A stretch of DNA of 8,383 nucleotides. It comes from JACQWR01 sp964614365 (GTDB taxonomy: Bacteria; Desulfobacterota; Syntrophia; Syntrophales; JACQWR01). The stretch covers positions 1 to 8,383 of the forward strand of contig CAZTLA010000131.1 in assembly GCA_964614365.1 (NCBI GenBank). Direction: 5' to 3'. Position numbers and translations under genes: made by a program. Below, piece after piece: positions 1 through 6,653 of the stretch (within the stretch, counting starts at the first letter, position 1; every line of letters begins with the position of its first letter). Under the pieces are notes generated by a model. The model had not been told where the DNA came from. It did not search any database and saw only the letters and a program-made list of their open reading frames with translations.

Positions 1-821
<821 letters not shown>

Positions 822-825
<4 letters not shown>

Positions 826-1181
826 AAAAAATCCTGGTGATCGAGGACAACGAGCAGAACCTCTACCTCGTGACGTTTATCCTGGAAAAGAACGGCTATG
901 AGGTCGTCCCGGCGAGAGACGGCGGGAAGGGAATCGCCCTGGCGCATCAGTCAAATCCGGACCTGATCCTGTTGGATATCCAGTTGCCGGGCATGGATGG
1001 TTATGCCGTGGCGCATGAACTGAGACAAAACGGAGAACTGGGCAATATCCCGATAGTGGCGGTCACTTCCTACGCAATGACGGGAGACCACGAACGGGCA
1101 CTGGCGGCCGGCTGCTCGGGCTATATAGAGAAACCCATCAACCCGGAAACCTTTATGGCGGATATCGAAAAATATCTGTAA
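822..1181 (+). CDS. Single-domain response regulator (CheY/DivK-like receiver)
   Basis: The 119-residue product is a complete stand-alone receiver. It has the acidic pair Glu8/Asp9, phospho-acceptor Asp52 in LILLDIQLPGMDG, Thr82 in VAVTSYAM, and Lys103 in IEKPINPETF. There is no output domain, so it probably carries phosphate between proteins or acts by protein contact. The ATG overlaps the stop of the upstream kinase (ATGA, 822-825) and the ribosome-binding stretch AGGGAGGGG lies in the kinase 3' end, which indicates translational coupling and a cognate pair. The N-terminus (MKKILVIEDNEQNLYL) closely resembles that of the two following receiver-containing proteins, so the three are probably a locally expanded family. 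Confidence 0.95.
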
Positions 1182-1188
1182 AAGGTAA

Positions 1189-1261
1189 AAATCTCCCCTA
1201 ACCCCTCTTTTCCCAAGAGGGGGACATCCCCCTTTGACAAAGGAGGATTGAGAGGGATTTC
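1189..1261. repeat. Long imperfect palindromic repeat element between genes
   Basis: The outer arms AAATCTCCCCTAACCCCTCT and AGGAGGATTGAGAGGGATTT are imperfect inverted copies. Inside them is a perfect AGGGGGA/TCCCCCT hairpin with a 2-nt gap at about 1216-1231. Read on the minus strand it gives NPPLSKGDVPLLGKEGLGEI, a peptide string commonly produced when this dispersed repeat type is translated. It fills nearly the whole gap between the receiver and the hybrid kinase and ends just before the ribosome-binding site of the latter. In RNA it would form a large hairpin and could affect read-through or message stability. Confidence 0.75.
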
Positions 1262-1262
1262 A

Positions 1263-1279
1263 GAGGAGGATACACATTG
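1263..1279 (+). promoter_or_regulatory. Ribosome-binding site that fixes a TTG start
   Basis: GAGGAGGA (1263-1270) lies 6 nt before TTG at 1277. There is no in-frame ATG near the start of the receiver domain. The product then begins MKKALIVDDNEQN, matching the starts of the neighbouring receivers, so TTG is the start. Confidence 0.85.
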
Positions 1280-3328
1280 AAAAAAGCGCTGATCGTGGAC
1301 GATAATGAGCAGAATCTCTATCTGCTGCAGACTATGCTGAAGGGGCGCGGTTACGATGTGCTGACGGCCGCAAACGGCGTCGAGGCGCTGGAACAGGCCA
1401 GGCGCGATCCGCCGGACGTTGTCATCTCCGACATCCTCATGCCCGTCATGGACGGTTTCACCCTCTGCCGCGAGTGGAAAAAGGATAAGCGGCTGCAACA
1501 GATCCCCTTCGTCTTCTCCACCGCCACCTACACCGATCATCGGGACGAGGAACTGGCCTTGCGCCTGGGGGCTGCACGTTTTATCGTTATGCCCCAGGAG
1601 CCGGAGGCGTTCGCAGCCCTGCTGAAACAGGTCATTGAAGAGCCTAAAGCCTGCCCGTCGCTTGCCCCTGCGCAGGTCGCCCCGGAAGAAACGGACTATT
1701 ACCAGTTGTACAGCGAGGTCCTGATCCGCAAGCTGGAAGACAAGCTGCTTCAGTTGGAGGAGGCCAACAAGCGCTTAAAACAGGAGACCACCGAGCGAAT
1801 GCAGACGGAAGAGAAGCTCCGGGAAGCCGAGGAACGCTACCGGATGCTGTTTACCCAGGCCGGCGAGGGGGTCTTCGTTCTGTCCGGCGACGGCACGTTG
1901 GTCGAGGTCAACGAATCGTTTGCCCGGATGCACGGTTACGGCGCCCGGGAAATGCTGCGCATGAGCCTGGCTGATTTCATTACGCCCGAAACCGCTCAAT
2001 CGGCGCCCGAGCGGATGCGCCGCCTTTTGGCCGGAGAGGCGCTGACCTTCGATGTTGAGCACATTCACAAGAACGGCCATGCTTTCCCCCTTGAGGTGTC
2101 GGCCAATCTGCTCTCTTACGGCGGGAAATCCTACATTCAGTGTTTTCACCGCGACATCACGGAGCGCAGAAAGCTTGAGGAACAATTGCGCCAGGCGCAG
2201 AAGATGGAGAGCATCGGGCAGCTTGCGGGCGGCATTGCCCATGATTTCAACAATATTCTCGCAACGATCATGGGCTACGGGGAGATGGCCCTGATGAGCA
2301 TGCAGGCAGATGATCCTCAGCGCTTGAATATCGAGCATGTGCTGGAGGCGACGGACAAGGCAGTCCATCTTACGAAGGATCTCCTTCTGTTCAGCAGAAA
2401 GCAGACTGCCGAGAAGAAGCCCGCAGATCTGTGCATGATCCTCAGGAATGTGGGCAACATCCTGACGAGGGTTCTGGGGGAGGATGTAGCATTCAAATCA
2501 GTGGCGCCCTCAGGGGGTATGCCGATTTTTGCCGATAAAAACCAGATAGAACAGGTGTTGATGAATCTTGCCACAAATGCGCGGGACGCGATGCCCAGGG
2601 GAGGAGCATTTACCATTACCCTGGAGGAGTTAGCGCTCGATGATGAATTTGTGGCCCTCCATGGATACGGCAAAACCGGCAAATATGCCATGATAACCGC
2701 TGCCGATACGGGGAGCGGCATGGATGAACAGACGAGACAACGGATATTTGAGCCCTTCTTTACCACAAAAGAGGTCGGCAAAGGCACCGGCCTCGGCATG
2801 GCGGTTGTTTACGGCATCGTAAAGCAGCACGGCGGATACATTAATGCCTATAGCGAGCCGGGGAAGGGTACGACATTCAGGATATATCTGCCGCAGGTCT
2901 CATCCGCAACCCGCCAGGTGGAACGGGCGGAGGACAGTATCCATCCCGATAGGGGAAGCGGCGTCGAGACGATACTGCTGGCGGAGGATGACGCGGCCTT
3001 ACGGGAGATGACGGCAACTGTTCTGGAGGAGTTTGGCTATCGGGTCATTACGGCGGTTGACGGTGAGGACGCAGTGAAAAAGTTCAGGGAACACAAAGAC
3101 CGCATCCGGCTTCTTCTGTTAGACCTCATCATGCCGAAGAAGAATGGGAAAGAGGCTTATGATGAGATCGTAGCGATAAAGCCGGGTTGCAAAACAATAT
3201 TTTTGAGCGGGTACACCCCCGATATGATCCGGCAGCGGATATCGATAGAAGAAGGAATACCCGTGATCTCAAAACCTATCTCGCCAAGGGCTCTGTTGAA
3301 AGAAGTGAGAGCCGTGCTGGATGCGTGA
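1277..3328 (+). CDS. Hybrid histidine kinase, REC-PAS-HisKA-HATPase-REC
   Basis: The 683-residue protein has an N-terminal receiver (about 1-120, phospho-acceptor Asp52 in VVISDILMPVMDG). A coiled-coil linker follows (about 140-185), then a PAS sensor domain (about 187-298, ending in FHRDITERRKLEEQLRQAQKMES). The HisKA domain has His322 in GGIAHDFNNI. The HATPase has an N-box with Asn434 and DTGSGMDEQ, FEPFFTT and GKGTGLGM boxes. A second receiver (about 560-683) has Asp616 in LLLDLIMPKKNG and the ISKPI lysine. There are no membrane segments, so it is probably cytosolic. The protein likely autophosphorylates and passes phosphate to its own C-terminal receiver or to neighbouring ones. The N-terminal receiver has Met105 where the conserved Lys is expected (IVMPQ; the paralogue at 3409 has IVKPQ), so it may not signal normally. 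Confidence 0.95.
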   Translation: MKKALIVDDNEQNLYLLQTMLKGRGYDVLTAANGVEALEQARRDPPDVVISDILMPVMDGFTLCREWKKDKRLQQIPFVFSTATYTDHRDEELALRLGAARFIVMPQEPEAFAALLKQVIEEPKACPSLAPAQVAPEETDYYQLYSEVLIRKLEDKLLQLEEANKRLKQETTERMQTEEKLREAEERYRMLFTQAGEGVFVLSGDGTLVEVNESFARMHGYGAREMLRMSLADFITPETAQSAPERMRRLLAGEALTFDVEHIHKNGHAFPLEVSANLLSYGGKSYIQCFHRDITERRKLEEQLRQAQKMESIGQLAGGIAHDFNNILATIMGYGEMALMSMQADDPQRLNIEHVLEATDKAVHLTKDLLLFSRKQTAEKKPADLCMILRNVGNILTRVLGEDVAFKSVAPSGGMPIFADKNQIEQVLMNLATNARDAMPRGGAFTITLEELALDDEFVALHGYGKTGKYAMITAADTGSGMDEQTRQRIFEPFFTTKEVGKGTGLGMAVVYGIVKQHGGYINAYSEPGKGTTFRIYLPQVSSATRQVERAEDSIHPDRGSGVETILLAEDDAALREMTATVLEEFGYRVITAVDGEDAVKKFREHKDRIRLLLLDLIMPKKNGKEAYDEIVAIKPGCKTIFLSGYTPDMIRQRISIEEGIPVISKPISPRALLKEVRAVLDA

Positions 3329-3346
3329 CTCTTTCTCGTCTTGAAC

Positions 3347-3390
3347 GGCGTAACGGATTCAATGCTTTTTCGCCGATACGCCGTTACGCC
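3347..3390. repeat. Intergenic palindrome with perfect 10-bp arms
   Basis: GGCGTAACGG (3347-3356) and CCGTTACGCC (3381-3390) are exact reverse complements separated by 24 nt. The element sits in the 80-nt gap between the hybrid kinase and the HD-GYP gene, just before the latter's ribosome-binding site, and has no U-run of a terminator. On the plus strand it reads NGVTDSMLFRRYAVTP, which has the look of a translated dispersed repeat. It may share its arm sequence with the module at 472-508. Confidence 0.75.
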
Positions 3391-3408
3391 CATAGGAGAG
3401 GATACAAA

Positions 3409-4551
3409 ATGAAAAAAGTGCTGATCGTGGATGACAATGAGCAGCATATGCTCCTGCTGCAGGCCATGCTTGCGGGGCACGACTACGATGTGCTGACGGC
3501 CGCGAACGGCGTCGAGGCGCTGAAGCAGGCCGGGCGCGTTCCTCCGGATATCATCATCTCCGATATCCTCATGCCGGTGATGGACGGCTTCGCCCTCTGC
3601 CGTAAATGGAAGACGGACGAGCGTCTGCAACACATCCCTTTCGTCTTCTACACCGCCAGCTACACCGATCCCCGGGACGAGGAACTGGCCTTGAGCCTGG
3701 GGGCTGCGCGTTTCATCGTCAAACCCCAGAAGCCGGCGGCGTTCATTGCCCTGCTGCAACAAGTCCTTGAAGAACGCGAGACCCGCCGGCCTGAAGCAGG
3801 CGGGCAGGCCGCCCCGGAAGAAACATTCTATTACCGGCTGTACAGCGAGACGCTGATCCGCAAGCTGGAAGACAAGATGTTGGAGATGGAACAGCTCAAC
3901 CGGTTGCTGGGGCAGGAGGTCGCCGAACGCAAGCACATGGATGAGGAACGGCAGCAGGCGGTTGAGAAACTGCGGAAAGTCCTGGGGGCTACTGTTCAGG
4001 CCCTGGCACTGACTGCAGAAGTCAGAGATCCCTATACGGCGGGTCACCAGCAGAAAGTAGCCGATCTTGCCCGCGCCATTGCGGTTGAGATGGGTCTATC
4101 CGCTGACCAAATCGATGCCCTGCGGATGGCAGGCACAATTCATGATATCGGCAAGATATCCGTTCCGGCAGAAATTCTCAGCATGCCGAGAAAATTGACG
4201 GATATAGAATTTAGTCTGATAAAAACACATGCTCAAAACGGCTATGAAATTTTGAAGGACCTCGAATTTCCCTGGCCCATTGCCCGTATGGTTCTGGAGC
4301 ATCATGAGAGGATTGACGGTTCAGGCTATCCGAATAAGTTGGCCGGCGATACGCTTCTCCTTGAATCCCGCATTATTGCAGTAGCCGACGTGGTTGAGGC
4401 GATGGCTTCACATCGTCCCTACCGCCCGGGGCTCGGTATTGATGCCGCCCTTGATGAAATTACCCGGAACAGGGGCATTCTCTATGATCCGGAAATTGTA
4501 GATGCCTGCTTGAAACTGTTTCGAGACAATAGCTACAAACTGTCGCTCTAA
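3409..4551 (+). CDS. REC-HD-GYP response regulator, predicted c-di-GMP phosphodiesterase
   Basis: The 380-residue protein has an N-terminal receiver (Asp52 in IIISDILMPVMDG, Thr82, Lys105 in IVKPQ), a coiled-coil linker (about 140-200) and a C-terminal HD-GYP domain (about 205-380). Metal and catalytic signatures are present: HDIGK with His245/Asp246, KTHAQNGYEIL with His274, HHERIDGSGYP with His298/His299 and Gly306-Tyr307-Pro308, and ADVVEAMASHRPYR with Asp327. The family hydrolyses c-di-GMP, so phosphorylation probably lowers or tunes local c-di-GMP. The start is ATG 3409, 6 nt after AGGAGAGGA (3394-3402). The frame stays open further upstream to 3187, but that stretch overlaps the previous gene and is not receiver sequence. 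The first ~180 residues align without a gap to the hybrid kinase at 1277. Confidence 0.95.
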   Translation: MKKVLIVDDNEQHMLLLQAMLAGHDYDVLTAANGVEALKQAGRVPPDIIISDILMPVMDGFALCRKWKTDERLQHIPFVFYTASYTDPRDEELALSLGAARFIVKPQKPAAFIALLQQVLEERETRRPEAGGQAAPEETFYYRLYSETLIRKLEDKMLEMEQLNRLLGQEVAERKHMDEERQQAVEKLRKVLGATVQALALTAEVRDPYTAGHQQKVADLARAIAVEMGLSADQIDALRMAGTIHDIGKISVPAEILSMPRKLTDIEFSLIKTHAQNGYEILKDLEFPWPIARMVLEHHERIDGSGYPNKLAGDTLLLESRIIAVADVVEAMASHRPYRPGLGIDAALDEITRNRGILYDPEIVDACLKLFRDNSYKLSL

Positions 4552-4563
4552 CGATTACGGAAC

Positions 4564-4587
4564 ACCCCCGTCTCCGAGACGAGGGGT
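4564..4587. other. GC-rich hairpin between HD-GYP and methyltransferase genes
   Basis: ACCCC-CGTCT and AGACG-AGGGGT (one bulged A) form a 10-bp stem with a CCG loop, 13 nt after the HD-GYP stop. There is no T-run after it, so it is a poor intrinsic terminator. It may be another repeat module or an RNA-processing structure. It ends just before the ribosome-binding stretch AAGAGGGG of the next gene. Confidence 0.55.
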
Positions 4588-4602
4588 TCAAGAGGGGTCG
4601 AT

Positions 4603-5307
4603 TTGAATATGAACGTTCTCCTCATGGTAATCACCGTCTTAACCTTATCCGCTCCGACAGCAAGAGCCGACGAGTCGGAAACTGCGCTCGCGCAAAAAAG
4701 AACGCACATGGTGGAGGACCAATTAAAGGCCCGGGGAATAAAAGACCCCCGTGTCATACGGGCAATGCTCAAGGTGAAAAGGCATTTATTCGTTCCTCCT
4801 CATTCCCGGAATCAGGCTTACGAAGACCATCCCCTGCCTATCGGCGAGGGGCAGACTATTTCTCAGCCCTATATCGTCGCTCTCATGACGGAGCTCTTGG
4901 CATTAAAGGGCCGGGAAAGGATTCTGGAGATAGGCACCGGGTCCGGATACCAGGCGGCGATTTTAGCGGAACTGGCAAAAAAGGTTTACACCATCGAGCT
5001 CCTGGCGCCTTTGGCTCGGCGGGCGGAAACATTACTCCATGCCTTGGATTATAAAAACATAACCGTAAAATTTGGCGACGGGTTTTTAGGCTGGCCGGAA
5101 TTTGCGCCCTTTGACGGAATTATCGTGACCTGCGCCCCGGAAAAAATCCCGGAACCACTGCTCGCACAATTGTCTGAAAACGGCAGATTGGTTATTCCCG
5201 TGGGAACCCGTTGGCAGGAGTTAAAGCTGGTACGGAAGATAAAGGGCAGGACAACCGTAGCGGATGTAATCCCCGTCAGGTTTGTTCCCATGCGCAGAGC
5301 GCATTGA
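4603..5307 (+). CDS. pcm: Protein-L-isoaspartate O-methyltransferase with signal peptide
   Basis: The enzyme uses S-adenosylmethionine to methylate L-isoaspartyl residues in damaged proteins, the first step in their repair. The 234-residue product shows the family marks: VKRHLFVPP, GEGQTISQPYIVALM (substrate side), SAM motif I LEIGTGSGYQ (residues 108-116), VYTIEL, and FDGIIVTCAPEKIPEPL followed by GRLVIPVG. An extra hydrophobic N-terminus (about residues 4-18) ends in ARA-DE, a signal-peptidase-like site. This predicts export to the periplasm, whereas the E. coli enzyme is cytosolic. The signal has no clear positive n-region, so export is probable but not sure. TTG 4603 has the better spacing from AAGAGGGG (4590-4597); ATG 4609 is the alternative and loses only two residues. 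The gene lies 51 nt after the HD-GYP gene and may be co-transcribed. Confidence 0.93.
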   Translation: MNMNVLLMVITVLTLSAPTARADESETALAQKRTHMVEDQLKARGIKDPRVIRAMLKVKRHLFVPPHSRNQAYEDHPLPIGEGQTISQPYIVALMTELLALKGRERILEIGTGSGYQAAILAELAKKVYTIELLAPLARRAETLLHALDYKNITVKFGDGFLGWPEFAPFDGIIVTCAPEKIPEPLLAQLSENGRLVIPVGTRWQELKLVRKIKGRTTVADVIPVRFVPMRRAH

Positions 5308-5330
5308 TTTTCCCTTCGGTATGAGTGATC

Positions 5331-5360
5331 TGGACTTATTGCCGGAAAGGGTGCTATAAG
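5331..5360 (+). promoter_or_regulatory. Candidate sigma70 promoter for rnpB (extended -10)
   Basis: TGGACT (5331-5336, 4 of 6 to TTGACA) is 18 nt from TATAAG (5355-5360, 5 of 6 to TATAAT), and the -10 is preceded by TGC, an extended -10. The start would be near 5367, giving a ~55-nt leader to be removed before the mature RNase P RNA 5' end near 5421. No better candidate was seen closer to the RNA. Confidence 0.45.
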
Positions 5361-5420
5361 GAATCCTCTTATCGCCGCGGGAAAAACGGCAGATCAATCT
5401 TTGATGATTTCATGTTCCAA

Positions 5421-5800
5421 GGGCGGGAGTAGGTCAGATGGTCGCCGGTCCGGTCTTCCGGGCCGGAGGAAAGTCCGAGCTCCGCAGGGCAGGGTGGTCG
5501 CTAACGGCGACTGGGGGTGACCCTAAGGAAAGTGCCACAGAAAATATACCGCCCGCACAGTGCGGGTAAGGGTGAAAAGGCGAGGTAAGAGCTCACCAGT
5601 TTCCCGGGTGACCGGGAAAGCTTGGTAAACCCCACCCGGAGCAAGACCAAATAGGAGAACATCGAGGGCTGCCCGCCCAACGTTCTCGGGTCAGGTCGCT
5701 TGAGGCGGCAGGCAACTGCCGTCCCAGAGGAATGATCATCGCCGTCCTCACGGGTAACCGGGGGATGGAACAGAACTCGGCTTACGACCTACTCCGGCCC
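5421..5800 (+). ncRNA. rnpB: RNase P RNA, bacterial type A
   Basis: This RNA is the catalytic subunit of ribonuclease P, which cuts the 5' leader from pre-tRNAs. Conserved blocks appear in the expected order: GAGGAAAGTCC (from 5466), ACAGAAAATATACCGCC (from 5537), GGTAAGGGTGAAAAGG, GGTAAACCCCACCCGG with the GGT loop that binds tRNA CCA ends (5623-5625), AGACCAAATAGGAGAAC, AGAGGAATGATCATC (from 5726) and ACAGAACTCGGCTTACGACC. The ends are set by the closing P1 helix: 5421-5435 pairs with 5786-5800 (14 of 15 pairs). TTTCGTTTTT follows and may help termination, but I see no separate local hairpin. The length of ~380 nt is normal for type A. Confidence 0.97.
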
Positions 5801-5833
5801 TTTCGTTTTTCGCGACGTCCTCAAGGGGAGAAC

Positions 5834-6421
5834 ATGAAGATTGCGTCCGTCGAGTTTATCAAGAGCGCCGCCCAGCCATCCCAGTATCCGGAGGGGATAC
5901 TGCCCGAGGTGGCCTTTGCCGGCAGATCCAACGTGGGCAAGTCATCCCTCATCAATTCCCTTGTTCAACGCAAGGGCCTGGCCCGCATCAGCAATACTCC
6001 GGGCCGCACGCAACTCATCAATTTCTTTACCGTGAACAGCAAGATATCCCTCGTGGACCTGCCGGGCTACGGATTTGCAAAAGTGCCGGCGGCGGTGAAG
6101 AAGAACTGGGGGCCCATGGTGGAGGCGTACCTGAAGGAACGGGATACGCTCCGCCTTGTTATTCTGATCCTTGATATTAGAAGAGAGCCTTCGGAGGACG
6201 ACGGAACCCTGCTTCGCTGGCTTGACCTCTATGGGATTCCGACCCTCTGCGTTCTGACGAAAACCGACAAGCTTTCCCGGGGGCAGGTGCTAATCCGCCG
6301 AAAACAGATCGGCAAAAGCCTGGGAACGGGCGCTTCATCTGCTGAGACGCTCCTCCTTTTTTCCGCCAGGACCGGCGATGGCAGAGAGGCCGTCTGGAAG
6401 GCGATAGAAGCATATGTATAA
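5834..6421 (+). CDS. engB: Ribosome biogenesis GTP-binding protein EngB (YsxC/YihA)
   Basis: This 195-residue TRAFAC GTPase is needed for late large-subunit ribosome assembly in the bacteria where it has been studied. It shows a P-loop GRSNVGKS (30-37), the family G2 signature NTPGRTQLINFF (54-65), G3 DLPGYGFA (75-82), G4 TKTD (142-145) and G5 SARTGDG (177-183). The length matches the family. The start is ATG 5834 after AAGGGGAG (5823-5830); MKIASVEFIKSA is the usual kind of EngB N-terminus. The frame is open back to 5732, but that part is RNase P RNA. The start lies 33 nt past the rnpB P1 helix with no visible promoter between, so rnpB read-through may supply its transcript. Confidence 0.96.
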   Translation: MKIASVEFIKSAAQPSQYPEGILPEVAFAGRSNVGKSSLINSLVQRKGLARISNTPGRTQLINFFTVNSKISLVDLPGYGFAKVPAAVKKNWGPMVEAYLKERDTLRLVILILDIRREPSEDDGTLLRWLDLYGIPTLCVLTKTDKLSRGQVLIRRKQIGKSLGTGASSAETLLLFSARTGDGREAVWKAIEAYV

Positions 6422-6473
6422 AAGAAGCGTGACCTCTTTTAACAACTCCCATCAGCATACACCCTGTTTTGTG

Positions 6474-6501
6474 CCCGGTATTCCATGCCCAGTATTCCAT
6501 T
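6474..6501 (+). repeat. Tandem 14-bp direct repeat touching the -35 box
   Basis: CCCGGTATTCCATG (6474-6487) is followed directly by CCCAGTATTCCATT (6488-6501), 12 of 14 bases identical. The second copy ends inside the -35 hexamer of the PilZ-gene promoter. A 14-bp period is not a whole helical turn, but paired sites next to a -35 are a common layout for an activator or repressor. Confidence 0.7.
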
Positions 6502-6528
6502 GACATGCAAGACAGTTTTTCTTATACT
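6500..6528 (+). promoter_or_regulatory. Near-consensus sigma70 promoter for the PilZ gene
   Basis: TTGACA (6500-6505, perfect) and TATACT (6523-6528, 5 of 6) are separated by the ideal 17 nt. Transcription should start near 6535 and leave a ~119-nt leader before the ATG at 6654. It gives the PilZ gene a transcript independent of engB. Confidence 0.8.
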
Positions 6529-6534
6529 ACGACC

Positions 6535-6653
6535 AAGAAAAAGGAAGTTCTTATCATCGCAATTTTGCCGGGGGGGCTATTAAGGCGGCGATGCAGGTTG
6601 TCTGCAAGCCCCAGGGAATGCATGATACGCGGGATGTTTGGGGGGCTGAGATA
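6535..6653 (+). promoter_or_regulatory. Structured 5' leader of the PilZ gene, candidate cis-regulatory RNA
   Basis: CATCGC (6555-6560) pairs with GCGATG (6588-6593), closing an inner TTGCC/GGCG helix. TGCAG (6592-6596) pairs with CTGCA (6602-6606), though the two overlap by two bases. AGCCCC (6607-6612) can pair with GGGGCT in either of two G6CT copies: 6571-6578, or 6640-6647 just before the start codon. The two pairings exclude each other, and the second would bury the region where a ribosome-binding site is expected. I do not recognise a known riboswitch class; in particular the GEMM c-di-GMP core is absent. The structures are drawn by eye. Confidence 0.4.

Noticed and set aside
1189..1261. 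Intrinsic terminator after the single receiver gene
   Set aside because: The hairpin is strong but no U-run follows and the sequence fits a dispersed repeat better.
3187..3408. Upstream extension of the HD-GYP reading frame to an ATG at 3187
   Set aside because: It overlaps the end of the hybrid kinase and the intergenic palindrome, has no receiver homology, and the ATG at 3409 has a good ribosome-binding site and matches paralogue starts.
3157..4047. Minus-strand open frame of 296 residues across the receiver duplication
   Set aside because: Antisense shadow of two clear coding regions; similar shadows occur at the matching position of the paralogous gene because the DNA is duplicated.
5732..5833. 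Extended engB start inside rnpB
   Set aside because: The extension translates the RNase P RNA 3' part; the family-like N-terminus and Shine-Dalgarno sit at 5834.
6535..6653. Known GEMM-type c-di-GMP riboswitch
   Set aside because: The conserved core (GGGACGCAAAGC and a GNRA-capped P2) is not present.
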